Source: Methylobacterium sp. Leaf91 (GTDB lineage Bacteria; Pseudomonadota; Alphaproteobacteria; Rhizobiales; Beijerinckiaceae). From it: 64,000 bases of DNA. Under the pieces are notes generated by a model. That model was not told the origin of the DNA and did no database searches. It worked only from the letters and a program-made list of their open reading frames with translations. The stretch spans positions 1-64,000 of the forward strand of contig NZ_LMMP01000013.1 of the NCBI RefSeq assembly GCF_001422815.1. Reading direction: 5' to 3'. Made by a program: the position numbers and the translations under genes. This document shows, piece by piece, positions 35,466 through 45,460 of this stretch. Each line of letters opens with the position of its first letter. Positions within the stretch are counted from its first letter, which is position 1.

Positions 35466-37259
35466 TCAGGCAACAGCCTTCAGGGCGCCGGTCTTGGTAT
35501 GGAAGTCCGGTCCGTTGAAGGTTTTCTCGACATAGCCGGCGCGGATGAGGAAGTCGCCGAAGCGCTCGCCCGCCGTCTTGCCCTGCGCATAGGCCGCGAA
35601 GAGCGGATCGAGGATGGTCCTGATCTCGGAGCTGCTCACATCCTCGGCGTACAGCTTGCCGAGGCGCGAACCATCGAAGGCGGCACCGAGATAGAGGTGG
35701 TAGCGCTCCGGGCCGCGACCGACGAAGCCGATCTCCGCGATGAACGGCCGGGCGCAGCCATTGGGGCAGCCGGTCATGCGGATCGTGATCTCGTCGTCCT
35801 GCAGCCCATGCGAGGCGAGGCTCTCCTCCAGTTCCGTCATCAGGTCCGGCAGGTAGCGTTCGCTCTCGGCGAGCGCCAATCCGCAGGTCGGCAGGGCGAC
35901 GCAGGCGATGGAATTGCGACGCAGGGCACTGGCGCCCTTCTGCATCCCGTACTCGTCCACCAGCGCCTCGATCTCCGCACGCTTCTCGGACGGCACGTTG
36001 GCGATGATGACATTCTGGTTGCCGGTGAGGCGGAAGTCGCCCTCGTGGATCTCCGCGATCCGGCGGAGGCCCGCCAGGAGCTTCGGCCCGTCGCCCAGAT
36101 CGTCCTTGATGCGGCCCGATGGGACGTAGAGGGTCAGGTGGTGGCGGCCATCGTCACCCTCGGTCCAGCCGAAGCGGTCGCCGTTCCCCGTGAAGGTGAA
36201 GGGCTTCGGGTCGGAGAGGGGCTTGCCGAAGCGCTTCTCCACCTCGGCGCGGAAGGCTGCGAGACCGTAGCGCTCGATCGTGTATTTCAGACGGGCGTTC
36301 TTGCGGTTCTTGCGGTTGCCCCAGTCGCGCTGGACCGTCATCACCGCCTCGGCGACCCGCACCGCCTCGTCCGGCTTGCAGAACAGCATCACATCGGCGG
36401 TACGCGGGAACGTGTCCGGCTCGCCATGGGTCATGCCCATGCCGCCGCCGACCGTGACGTTCCAGCCGGTGACTTTGTTCTTCTTGTCGAGGATCGCGAT
36501 GAAGCCGAGATCGTGGGCGAAGACGTCGACTTCGTTCGACGGCGGCACCGCGATGACGATCTTGAACTTACGCGGCAGGTAGGTCTTGCCGTAGACGGGC
36601 TCGAATTCCGGTTCGCCGCCGATCACCTTCTCGCCGTCGAGCCAGATCTCGCGCCAGGCATTGGTCTTCGGCAGGAGCGTGTCGGAGATCGCCTTGCCGA
36701 GATCGTATGCCGCCTTGTGGGCACCCGATTGGGCCGGATTCGTCGACGCCATGACGTTGCGGTTCACGTCGCCGCACGCCGCGATGGTATCGAGCAGGGC
36801 GGCGTCGATGGCGGCCATGGTCCGCTTGAGGTTCGACTTGATGACGCCGTGATACTGGAAGGTCTGGCGGGTCGTCGCCCGCAACGTGCCGTTGGCGTAG
36901 GTGGTGGCGATGTTGTCGAGGACGAGCCATTGCTTGGGCGTGACGACGCCGCCGGCAATGCGCAGGCGGATCATGAAGCTGTAGGCCTTGTCGAGCTTCT
37001 TCTTGGTGCGCTCGGGGCGCAGGTCGCGATCGTCCTGCAGGTACATCCCGTGGAACTTCACGAGCTGGCCGTCATCCTCCGAGATCGCCCCGGTGGCATG
37101 CTTGAGCAGGCCATCCGCCAGGGTGCCGCGCAGGAAGCCGCTCGCGATCTTGATGTGCTCATTATGCGCGAGGCCCGCCTCGCGGGCCGCGTCGGCCTCG
37201 TCGATGGGACGGGTCGTCGGCGGGGTCTCGTAGGTGCGGGGAGGAGTCAGGTCGTCCAT
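35466..37259 (-). CDS. cysI: Sulfite reductase hemoprotein CysI
   Basis: A 597-aa siroheme/[4Fe-4S] enzyme reducing sulfite to sulfide with six electrons. The two nitrite/sulfite-reductase ferredoxin-like halves are present. The cluster cysteines appear as CVALPTCGLALAE and, later, TGCPNGCARP (CX5C...CX3C). Substrate-site segments such as RATTRQTFQYHGV, GDVNRNVMAS and TVGGGMGMTHG are intact. It pairs with the CysJ flavoprotein encoded 80 bases upstream. Together they take sulfite made by CysH. No siroheme synthase gene is in the window. Confidence 0.95.
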   Translation of the reverse strand: MDDLTPPRTYETPPTTRPIDEADAAREAGLAHNEHIKIASGFLRGTLADGLLKHATGAISEDDGQLVKFHGMYLQDDRDLRPERTKKKLDKAYSFMIRLRIAGGVVTPKQWLVLDNIATTYANGTLRATTRQTFQYHGVIKSNLKRTMAAIDAALLDTIAACGDVNRNVMASTNPAQSGAHKAAYDLGKAISDTLLPKTNAWREIWLDGEKVIGGEPEFEPVYGKTYLPRKFKIVIAVPPSNEVDVFAHDLGFIAILDKKNKVTGWNVTVGGGMGMTHGEPDTFPRTADVMLFCKPDEAVRVAEAVMTVQRDWGNRKNRKNARLKYTIERYGLAAFRAEVEKRFGKPLSDPKPFTFTGNGDRFGWTEGDDGRHHLTLYVPSGRIKDDLGDGPKLLAGLRRIAEIHEGDFRLTGNQNVIIANVPSEKRAEIEALVDEYGMQKGASALRRNSIACVALPTCGLALAESERYLPDLMTELEESLASHGLQDDEITIRMTGCPNGCARPFIAEIGFVGRGPERYHLYLGAAFDGSRLGKLYAEDVSSSEIRTILDPLFAAYAQGKTAGERFGDFLIRAGYVEKTFNGPDFHTKTGALKAVA

Positions 37260-37339
37260 GGCGATGATCCGGTCTTGTTCAATTCATATTTGGGCGCCGC
37301 AAGCGCATCCCCATTTGAGCGGGGGAGGAACAACGCGCC

Positions 37340-39109
37340 CTAGTAGACGTCCTGCTGGTAGCGATGGGCCCGCTCCAGCGCCGCCACCGCGGCTTCGGCA
37401 TCGGTGTCGCTCAGCGATTTGACCTCGGCATAAGCCTGGACGACGGCGTTGCGCACGTCCTTGGCCATCCGGTTCGCGTCGCCGCAGACATAGAAGCTGG
37501 CGCCGCCATCGAGCCATTCCACAACTTCCTTGGCGTGCTGGCGGATGCGGTCCTGCACGTAGATCTTCTCGGGCTGGTCGCGGGAGAAGGCGACGTCGAT
37601 CTTCGTCAACGAGCGGTCTTCCAGGGCGTCCTGCCATTCGAGTTGGTAGAGGAAGTCGTGGGTGAAGTGGCGGTCACCGAAGAAGAGCCACGAGCGACCG
37701 GTGGCCTCGATGGCGCGGCGCTCCTGCACGAAGGCGCGGAACGGGGCGACGCCGGTGCCGGGGCCTACCATGATGATGTCGGTGGCCGGGTCCTGCGGCA
37801 GGCGGAAATGCCGGTTCGGCTTCAATTTCACCCGCAGCTTGGCGCCGTTCTTGATCCGGTCGGCCACATGGACCGAGGCGACGCCCGACCGGGAGCGGCC
37901 ATGGCTGTCGTAACGAACGGCGACGATGGCGAGATGGACCTCGTCGCCCACTTCCTTGCGCGAGGAAGCGATGGAATAGGCCCGCGGCGGCAAGGGCCGC
38001 GTGATGGTGTTGAGATGCTCGGCCGAGAACGTCGCGGGAAAGGTCTCGATGAGATCGATGAGGTGGCGACCTTCGATCCAGGCTTTCACCTCACCGCTGT
38101 CGATGAGCTTCTGCGCCTCGGAATGGCCCGTCGTCTTCACGAATCGCTCCACCGTGGTGGCCGACAAGGTGGTGATGTCGCGCTCCGCCAAGAGAGCCTT
38201 GCGCAGGCTCTCGTCGCCTGAAAGATTCGTCGCCTTCAGAATCTCCTCCACGAGGGCCGGATCGTTCTCCGGGTAGATTTCGAGCGAATCGCCGGGCTCG
38301 TAGGCGGGGGCACCGTCCGGGAATTCGAGCGCGAGGTGGATCGTCTCCTTGTCCGAAAGCGACGAGTTGAGGTTGATGTGATCCACCACCTCGACCACGA
38401 CCGGTTCGCGGCTCGGCTCGGCATCGTCGTCCTCGACGGCGGCGCGGCCGGCGAAATCGACCGCCACGACGTTGTCGGCGCTCGGCGCGGGCGCCAGAGC
38501 CTTCAGGGTGTTCTTGATCCAATCGGCGGCGGGCTTGTCGAAATCGAGATCGAGATCGGCGCGGTCCACACTACGCTTTCCGCCCAGCGCCTCGAACCGC
38601 GCATCGAGCGCCTTCCCGATGGCGCAGAACTCGACATAGGAAGTGTCGCCGAGCGCCAGCACGCCGAAATTCACGCCGTCGAGGCGAGGGGCGCCGTCGC
38701 CCATCAATTCGTTATAGGCGCGGGTGGCGCGGGCCGGAGGCTCACCCTCGCCCCAGGTGGCGGCGATGGCGATCACGTTCTTCGCGCCGGGCAGCGTCGC
38801 GATGTCGAGGTCGGCGAAATCCACCACTTTTGGCTTGAAGCCGCTTTTCTTGGCCAGCTTGGCCACGGAGCCGGCCAGGGCTTCGCAATTGCCGGATTCG
38901 CTCGCGTAGATAATCGTCAACGGCTCGGATGCCTTCGGCGGCGCGGCGGGTGCCACGGCGTTCTGGCCGCCGGCCGCATCCAACCCCGCGAGGAAGCCCG
39001 CGAGCCAGGCGCGTTGGATCGGCGTCGCTCCGCCGAGGACCGAGTCGAGGCTCGCGCGTTCGCTGTCGTTGAACGGGGCGGTTTGGGGAAGGATCGCTTG
39101 TCGTGCCAT
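37340..39109 (-). CDS. cysJ: Sulfite reductase flavoprotein CysJ
   Basis: A 589-aa diflavin reductase passing electrons from NADPH to CysI. It holds a flavodoxin-like FMN domain (about 60-200: IIYASESGNCEALAGSVAK, GEGEPPARATRAYNEL, LALGDTSYVEFC), an FAD-binding domain with RAYSIASSRKEVGDEVHL and SGVASVHVADRI, and a NADP domain with IMVGPGTGVAPFRAFVQERR and the C-terminal YVCGDANRMAKDV. It ends in the expected aromatic residue (QDVY). The start at 39109 gives the usual N-terminal length. Confidence 0.95.
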   Translation of the reverse strand: MARQAILPQTAPFNDSERASLDSVLGGATPIQRAWLAGFLAGLDAAGGQNAVAPAAPPKASEPLTIIYASESGNCEALAGSVAKLAKKSGFKPKVVDFADLDIATLPGAKNVIAIAATWGEGEPPARATRAYNELMGDGAPRLDGVNFGVLALGDTSYVEFCAIGKALDARFEALGGKRSVDRADLDLDFDKPAADWIKNTLKALAPAPSADNVVAVDFAGRAAVEDDDAEPSREPVVVEVVDHINLNSSLSDKETIHLALEFPDGAPAYEPGDSLEIYPENDPALVEEILKATNLSGDESLRKALLAERDITTLSATTVERFVKTTGHSEAQKLIDSGEVKAWIEGRHLIDLIETFPATFSAEHLNTITRPLPPRAYSIASSRKEVGDEVHLAIVAVRYDSHGRSRSGVASVHVADRIKNGAKLRVKLKPNRHFRLPQDPATDIIMVGPGTGVAPFRAFVQERRAIEATGRSWLFFGDRHFTHDFLYQLEWQDALEDRSLTKIDVAFSRDQPEKIYVQDRIRQHAKEVVEWLDGGASFYVCGDANRMAKDVRNAVVQAYAEVKSLSDTDAEAAVAALERAHRYQQDVY

Positions 39110-39209
39110 CGGTAAGCCATGTCGTCCTGAGAGGCCGGCTGTCAACGGGATGTCCGTTTTACAGAACGACGTCGGGGTAGAAGGAGCTGCCTATCCTTGC
39201 AGCGCAATA

Positions 39210-39224
39210 GAGAATTTTATTCTC
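39210..39224. promoter_or_regulatory. A/T-rich inverted repeat at the lrp-type gene 3' end
   Basis: GAGAAT-TTT-ATTCTC is a perfect inverted repeat with a three-base centre. It overlaps the stop codon of the Lrp/AsnC gene and lies about 100 bases upstream of cysJ, in the only gap that can hold a cysJ promoter. It is strikingly A/T-rich for this genome. It could be an operator, or a hairpin at the end of the regulator mRNA. Confidence 0.4.
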
Positions 39225-39723
39225 CCGCCACGACCGAGAGGGTTGGCGTGAAACGACCGTTCGAGGGAGCGGCCGGCAGCGGAAGTGCCGTCGTCGACTT
39301 CACTTTTTCCATGGCGAAGCGCGACGTCACGTTCTTGAGCGGCAGGGTGGCGATGAGCTGCTTATAGAATGTGTCGTAAGCCTGCATATCAGCGACAACG
39401 ACCCGCAACATGTAATCCACATCCCCCGCCATGCGGTAGAACTCCAGCACTTCGGGCATGGCTGCGACGGTCGAGGCGAAGCGCTCGAGCCAATCGCGGG
39501 AATGGTCCGACGTTTCGATGGACACGAAGACGGTGAGGCCGAGACCCAGCTTGACGGGATCGAGAACCGCGACCCTGCGGTCGATCACGCCATCGGCTTC
39601 GAGGCGCTGGATACGCTTCCAGCACGGCGTCTGAGACAGGCCGACCTTCTCTCCGATCGTCGCGATCGACAGAGTGGCGTCGTTCTGCAGCAGTGCCAGG
39701 ATCTTCAGATCGATCGCGTCCAT
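39217..39723 (-). CDS. Lrp/AsnC family regulator in the cys locus
   Basis: A 168-aa feast/famine regulator: HTH region DLKILALLQNDATLSIATIGEKVGLSQTPCWKRIQRLEADGVI, then the RAM/effector domain (GLTVFVSIET, VLEFYRMAGDVDYMLRVVVADMQAYDTFY). It lies between cysJ and the divergent cysH. Such regulators normally bind amino acids and form octamers. From position I infer control of cysJI and cysHDN, perhaps sensing cysteine or a precursor. The start at 39723 is the family start; an upstream in-frame ATG would add 32 unrelated residues. Confidence 0.9.
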   Translation of the reverse strand: MDAIDLKILALLQNDATLSIATIGEKVGLSQTPCWKRIQRLEADGVIDRRVAVLDPVKLGLGLTVFVSIETSDHSRDWLERFASTVAAMPEVLEFYRMAGDVDYMLRVVVADMQAYDTFYKQLIATLPLKNVTSRFAMEKVKSTTALPLPAAPSNGRFTPTLSVVAGE

Positions 39724-39895
39724 ATTGACCTCGTTAAGCAGTTCCGATCGGCAGCGCCGAGGTGCGCGGAGGCACGACGTCGACCGGCGAATTGAGAAGG
39801 ATATTCCTTCGACAGGCAACCAATCCGGTCGCCGCGCCTTTGCAAACCATAGCGGCGTCCGCGTGGGAATGCCGCGCCGCGATGGCCGCTATGCC

Positions 39896-39924
39896 TTGAC
39901 AGCGTTCGTTATAGCGAACATTTC
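39896..39924 (+). promoter_or_regulatory. Candidate cysHDN promoter and operator
   Basis: A perfect -35 hexamer TTGACA (39896-39901) is followed at once by the near-perfect 16-bp palindrome GTTCGTTATAGCGAAC (39904-39919, one mismatch), then CATTTC at the -10 distance. A protein bound to the palindrome would cover the -35/-10 spacer. It lies between the Lrp/AsnC gene and cysH, which start in opposite directions. Confidence 0.5.
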
Positions 39925-39974
39925 AGGCGTCAGACAAGCAGGCATCTTTCAGGCAGTCGTATCGAGCACCGCAG

Positions 39975-40772
39975 ATGAGCAATTCCCTGGAACGAACGGC
40001 GCGGGACCTCGCGTCCACGATGGCCGGCCTCGATCTGCGGGGCCGGATCCGCGCGATCGAAGCCGCGATTCCCGGCCGACTGGTCTTCACGACCAGCCTC
40101 GGAATCGAGGATCAGGCTCTGACCCACGCCCTCGCCATGGCCAAAGGGCGGACCGAGATCGTCACGCTCGATACCGGACGGCTCTTTCCCGAGACCTACG
40201 ATGTATGGGCGGAGACCGAATCGGCCTACGGCATCCGCATCCAGGCCTATGCACCTGAGCGGCTCGCCGAAGAGGCGTTCGTCCGCGACGAGGGAATCAA
40301 CGGCTTTCGCCACTCGGTCGCCGCCCGGCAGGCCTGCTGCGGCTTCCGCAAGGTCGAGCCGCTGGGCCGGGCCCTCGACGGCGCCGCCGGTTGGCTGACG
40401 GGCCTGCGGGCTGGCCAATCCGCCAATCGCGCGGATACGCCCCTGGCGGAGGCGGACGAGGCGCGTGGTCTCATCAAGATCAATCCGCTCGCGGATTGGA
40501 CCAGAGCCGATGTCGACCGCTTCGTGATCGACAATTACATCCCCTACAACGCTCTGCACGATCGCGGCTTCCCCTCGATCGGCTGCGCCCCGTGCACGCG
40601 TGCCATCAAGGTCGGCGAATCCGAACGCGCCGGCCGCTGGTGGTGGGAGCAGGAATCCAAGAAGGAATGCGGCCTGCACGTGCACCAGCCCGAGGCGAAC
40701 GTTCAGCCGGGCCAGGAAGCCGCCGCGTTCGAATCCGTACCCCGCAACAGCAATCTGGAGATGGCCCGATGA
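39975..40772 (+). CDS. cysH: Adenylyl-sulfate (APS) reductase CysH
   Basis: A 265-aa reductase of activated sulfate to sulfite. The N-terminal ATP-PPase-like fold shows [14 protein letters not shown] and [13 protein letters not shown]. It carries both extra cysteine pairs, CC (121-122) and CAPC (204-207), which bind a [4Fe-4S] cluster, and the catalytic Cys in ECGLH (Cys 232). The two pairs mark the APS-reducing type, as opposed to cluster-free PAPS reductases. It heads the cysH-cysD-cysN operon; its stop overlaps the cysD start (ATGA). Confidence 0.94.
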   Translation: MSNSLERTARDLASTMAGLDLRGRIRAIEAAIPGRLVFTTSLGIEDQALTHALAMAKGRTEIVTLDTGRLFPETYDVWAETESAYGIRIQAYAPERLAEEAFVRDEGINGFRHSVAARQACCGFRKVEPLGRALDGAAGWLTGLRAGQSANRADTPLAEADEARGLIKINPLADWTRADVDRFVIDNYIPYNALHDRGFPSIGCAPCTRAIKVGESERAGRWWWEQESKKECGLHVHQPEANVQPGQEAAAFESVPRNSNLEMAR

Positions 40773-41704
40773 GCGCCGCCACCGCCCTGGCCGCCACGCT
40801 GCCCGAGCGTCTGACTCACCTGCAGCGTCTCGAAGCCGAGAGCATTCACATCATGCGGGAGACGGTCGCCGAGACCGAGAACCCGGTGATGCTCTATTCG
40901 ATCGGCAAGGATTCGTCGGTGCTCCTGCATCTGGCGCTGAAGGCCTTCGCACCGGGACGCCTGCCGTTCCCGCTGATGCACATCGATACGACCTGGAAAT
41001 TCAAGGAGATGATCGCGTTCCGCGATCAGCGCGCCAAGGAGCTTGGCCTCGATCTCATCGTCCACACCAACCAGGACGGCCTGGCCCGGGGCATCGGCCC
41101 GATCAGCCATGGTTCCGAAGTTCATACCGACGTGATGAAGACGCAGGGCCTGCGTCAGGCGCTGGACAAGCACAAGTTCGACGCTGCCTTCGGCGGCGCG
41201 CGCCGCGACGAGGAGGCGTCCCGCGCCAAGGAACGCATCTTCTCCCTGCGGACGGCCCAGCATCGCTGGGACCCGAAGCGCCAGCGCGCCGAGCCCTGGC
41301 ACCTCTACAATCTCAAGAAGAAGCGCGGCGAATCCCTGCGCGTCTTCCCGATCTCGAATTGGACCGAGCTCGATGTCTGGCTCTACATCGAGCAGGAGCA
41401 GATCCCGATCGTGCCGCTCTACTTCGCCAAGCCCCGCCCCGTCGTGGAGCGCGACGGCCAGTTGATCCTGGTCGACGACGACCGCCTGCCCCTGAACCCC
41501 GGCGAGACCCCGCAGAACCTGTCCGTGCGTTTCCGGACGCTGGGCGACTACCCGCTCACCGGTGCCGTCGAGAGCGATGCCGCGACCCTGCCGGAGATCA
41601 TCGGCGAGACCCTGGCCGCCCGGACCTCCGAGCGTCAGGGCCGCGTGATCGACAAGGACGGATCGGGCGCCATGGAGCGCAAGAAGCAGGAGGGGTATTT
41701 CTAA
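40769..41704 (+). CDS. cysD: Sulfate adenylyltransferase subunit CysD
   Basis: A 311-aa ATP-PPase-type subunit that makes APS from ATP and sulfate, driven by GTP hydrolysis in CysN. Motifs: [20 protein letters not shown] (PP-loop), [51 protein letters not shown] and the C-terminal [27 protein letters not shown] end. It overlaps cysH by four bases and is followed by cysN after one base, so the three are tightly coupled. Confidence 0.95.
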   Translation: MSAATALAATLPERLTHLQRLEAESIHIMRETVAETENPVMLYSIGKDSSVLLHLALKAFAPGRLPFPLMHIDTTWKFKEMIAFRDQRAKELGLDLIVHTNQDGLARGIGPISHGSEVHTDVMKTQGLRQALDKHKFDAAFGGARRDEEASRAKERIFSLRTAQHRWDPKRQRAEPWHLYNLKKKRGESLRVFPISNWTELDVWLYIEQEQIPIVPLYFAKPRPVVERDGQLILVDDDRLPLNPGETPQNLSVRFRTLGDYPLTGAVESDAATLPEIIGETLAARTSERQGRVIDKDGSGAMERKKQEGYF

Positions 41705-41705
41705 G

Positions 41706-43106
41706 ATGACGATCCATCAATCACCCGAAGCCTTCGGCTACGACAGCTTCCTCGCCGCTCACCAGAGCAAGGAAGTGCTGCGCTTCATCACCTGCGGCTC
41801 CGTCGATGACGGCAAGTCGACCCTGATCGGCCGCCTCCTGCATGACACCAAGCAGATCTTCGACGATCAGGTGACGGCGCTGCAGCGCGATTCGCGCAAG
41901 CACGGCACCCAGGGCGCCGAGATCGACCTCGCCCTCCTCGTGGACGGTCTCCAGGCCGAGCGCGAGCAGGGCATCACCATCGACGTCGCCTATCGCTTCT
42001 TCTCCACCGACAAGCGCTCGTTCATCGTCGCCGACACGCCCGGCCACGAGCAGTACACCCGCAACATGGCGACCGGTGCCTCCACGGCCGACGTCGCCGT
42101 GATCCTGGTGGACGCTCGGCAGGGTCTCACCCGCCAGACGAGGCGGCACGCGCTGCTGGTCTCGCTGCTCGGGATCAAGCGCGTCGCCCTCGCGGTGAAC
42201 AAGATGGATCTGGTCGGCTGGTCGCAGGGCAAGTTCGAGGAGATCACGGCTGCGTTCGACGCGTTCGCCGCGCCCCTCGGCTTCACCGAGATCCGGCCCA
42301 TCCCGCTTTCCGCCAAGAACGGCGACAACGTCGTCCTGCCCGGCGCCGCCGTGCCCTGGTACACGGGAACGCCGCTCCTCCAGTACCTGGAAGAGGTGCC
42401 GGTTCGGGTCGAGGAGCAGGCCGCTCCGTTCCGTCTTCCGGTCCAGTGGGTGAACCGTCCGAACTCCGACTTCCGCGGCTTCTCGGGCCTGATCGCCAGC
42501 GGCCGCGTCGCCCCTGGCGACGCGATCATCGTCGAGCCTTCGGGCCGGACCTCCACCATCGCCCGCATCTACACCGCCGATGGCGACCTGCCGCATGCCG
42601 TGGAGGGCCAGTCCGTCACCCTCGTCCTCGCCGACGAGATCGACGCCTCGCGCGGTTCGGTAATCGTCACGGCCGATGCGCCGATGCGGGTGAGCGACCG
42701 TTTCGACGCCCGTCTCTTCTGGGCGGCCGAGACCGAACTCCTGCCCGGCGCCACCCTGCTCGCCAAGATCGGCACCGTGACGGTGAACGCCACCGTCACG
42801 ACCATCCATACGCGGATCGATCCCGAGAGCGGCAATCCCGTTCCGGCCGCCCGTCTCGTGGCCAACGACATCGCGGACGTGACCCTGAGCCTGGACCGCG
42901 CCGTGGCCATCGATGCCTACGCCGCCAACCGCGATACCGGCGGGTTCATCCTCATCGATCGCGAGACCACCGATACGGCGGCCCTCGGGCTGATCCATGC
43001 GGACAAGGCCTCCGCAACGGAGAAGGACGAGCCAGAGGCGACCCGCGCTGCGAAATCCGGCGGAGGGTTCCTGTCGAAGCTCCGTTGGGTCTTCGGGGGC
43101 ATCTGA
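41706..43106 (+). CDS. cysN: Sulfate adenylyltransferase GTPase subunit CysN
   Basis: A 466-aa EF-Tu-like GTPase. G1 is GSVDDGKST (31-39), G3 DTPGHEQ, G4 NKMD; GITIDVAYRFF is the switch I part. Beta-barrel domains II and III follow (LPVQWVNRPNSDFRGFSGLIASG...). The protein ends about residue 466 without the C-terminal APS-kinase (CysC) domain that is fused to CysN in many alphaproteobacteria. That agrees with the APS-reducing type of CysH next door. Confidence 0.95.
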   Translation: MTIHQSPEAFGYDSFLAAHQSKEVLRFITCGSVDDGKSTLIGRLLHDTKQIFDDQVTALQRDSRKHGTQGAEIDLALLVDGLQAEREQGITIDVAYRFFSTDKRSFIVADTPGHEQYTRNMATGASTADVAVILVDARQGLTRQTRRHALLVSLLGIKRVALAVNKMDLVGWSQGKFEEITAAFDAFAAPLGFTEIRPIPLSAKNGDNVVLPGAAVPWYTGTPLLQYLEEVPVRVEEQAAPFRLPVQWVNRPNSDFRGFSGLIASGRVAPGDAIIVEPSGRTSTIARIYTADGDLPHAVEGQSVTLVLADEIDASRGSVIVTADAPMRVSDRFDARLFWAAETELLPGATLLAKIGTVTVNATVTTIHTRIDPESGNPVPAARLVANDIADVTLSLDRAVAIDAYAANRDTGGFILIDRETTDTAALGLIHADKASATEKDEPEATRAAKSGGGFLSKLRWVFGGI

Positions 43107-43136
43107 CCTCAGGGCACATCTGTCCTCATCAGTACG

Positions 43137-43179
43137 AAGCGGCCATCCCGAAGCGTCATCGCGCCAGGGGTGGCCGCTT
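43137..43179 (+). terminator. Terminator-like hairpin after cysN
   Basis: AAGCGGCCATCCC pairs with GGGGTGGCCGCTT (13 bp, one G-T pair) around a 17-base loop. It lies 31 bases after cysN and before the aminotransferase gene. It likely ends the cysHDN transcript. Confidence 0.55.
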
Positions 43180-43280
43180 TGACGTGTCCGCCAGCCTTGC
43201 CGGCTCACAGCTCCGGGATTAGGGTCCGCGCGCTTTTTGAAGAGGCGCGTATCGGCGCCCATCTGACGTGATCGGAGTAG

Positions 43281-44489
<1,209 letters not shown>

Positions 44490-45083
44490 GACGTCGAGCG
44501 CCGACCAACACCAACCCGGTGCCATGAGGCAGCGCGGTCGAAACCCGCTTCGATCGAAGCGGTGGGAATATCCTCACCGTTCTTCGCTGCAGTGATGCTG
44601 TCCCCGGCGTGAGCCGGGAATGCCGACATGGACGAGCCTCGCCGAGGCCGATCCCATCCAGTCCCGTGTTCCGCCAGCGGACGAGCCTGCGGCGGAAGGG
44701 CCCTATGCAGCCGGATCGGTTGCCGGCTCGGTGTAGGATGTCTACATCGGCGGTCCCCGCGGCTAATGCGTTCGACGGTTTCGCGAACCCTCTCGGACTT
44801 GCGTGGCTGCAGGGCTTGCCGTGACGGGGCGATGCGGACCAGTTCTCTGCGTCGATCCTGTGAGGCCTGGTGGGCCGGGTCGCGTCAGGTGTGTCACGAG
44901 TGCGGGGAACAGGAACCGTCGCCGTGGCTGATGGCCCACGCTCATTGCGCGCTCAGCTTGTCGAGCCATTTCAGGACAAGTGCCGGACGAGTGCTTGAGC
45001 GGATTGGTTTACCGACTTCACGCACAAGTGAGACGGGCCGGGGAACCGGCCAGGTTCCTCCGCGTAGTCTCGGGCTCCTCCTC
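44490..45083. other. Intergenic region with a perfect palindrome
   Basis: About 590 bases without a convincing gene. It contains CCGCTTCGATCGAAGCGG (44545-44562), a perfect 18-bp palindrome about 55 bases after the aminotransferase stop, which could be a terminator stem or a protein site. Open frames elsewhere in the gap give Arg/Cys-rich translations typical of noise. Confidence 0.45.
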
Positions 45084-45377
45084 ATGCGCCGCCTTCTTAC
45101 CAACGGCACCAAGGCGATCGTCGCCATTGCCGCGCTTTCCACCGCCGCCCATTGGGCCATGCGCCTCCAACGCGAGCCCGCGCTGTCCGCCGTGCCTGTG
45201 GCAGCGATGAAGGACCCGGTGGCGACGGGGTCGATCCCCGTGAGAGCCGTCGAATCCCCCGCCGGTGATCGCCTCGTGGACGTGACACGCGGGCTCGACC
45301 AGAAGCGTCTCGGCGAGTTGATCTCCGGGGCCGCCGTGACCAAGCCCAAAGTCGAGAAGACCGTCGCCACGCATTGA
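45084..45377 (+). CDS. Small membrane or exported hypothetical protein
   Basis: A 97-aa protein with a basic start (MRRLLTNGTKA), a hydrophobic segment (IVAIAALSTAAHWAM) and a polar C terminus (GLDQKRLGELISGAAVTKPKVEKTVATH). It looks like a single-span anchored protein. The ribosome site is weak. The next gene starts 83 bases after its stop. I do not recognise the family. Confidence 0.5.
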   Translation: MRRLLTNGTKAIVAIAALSTAAHWAMRLQREPALSAVPVAAMKDPVATGSIPVRAVESPAGDRLVDVTRGLDQKRLGELISGAAVTKPKVEKTVATH

Positions 45378-45460
45378 ACGGGCGACGCTCGCCGGAAGCG
45401 TCACGCGATGGTCAAAGGCACGTGGTTCGGTGTGGCCGACCCGTTGCAACAGGCTTTCGC

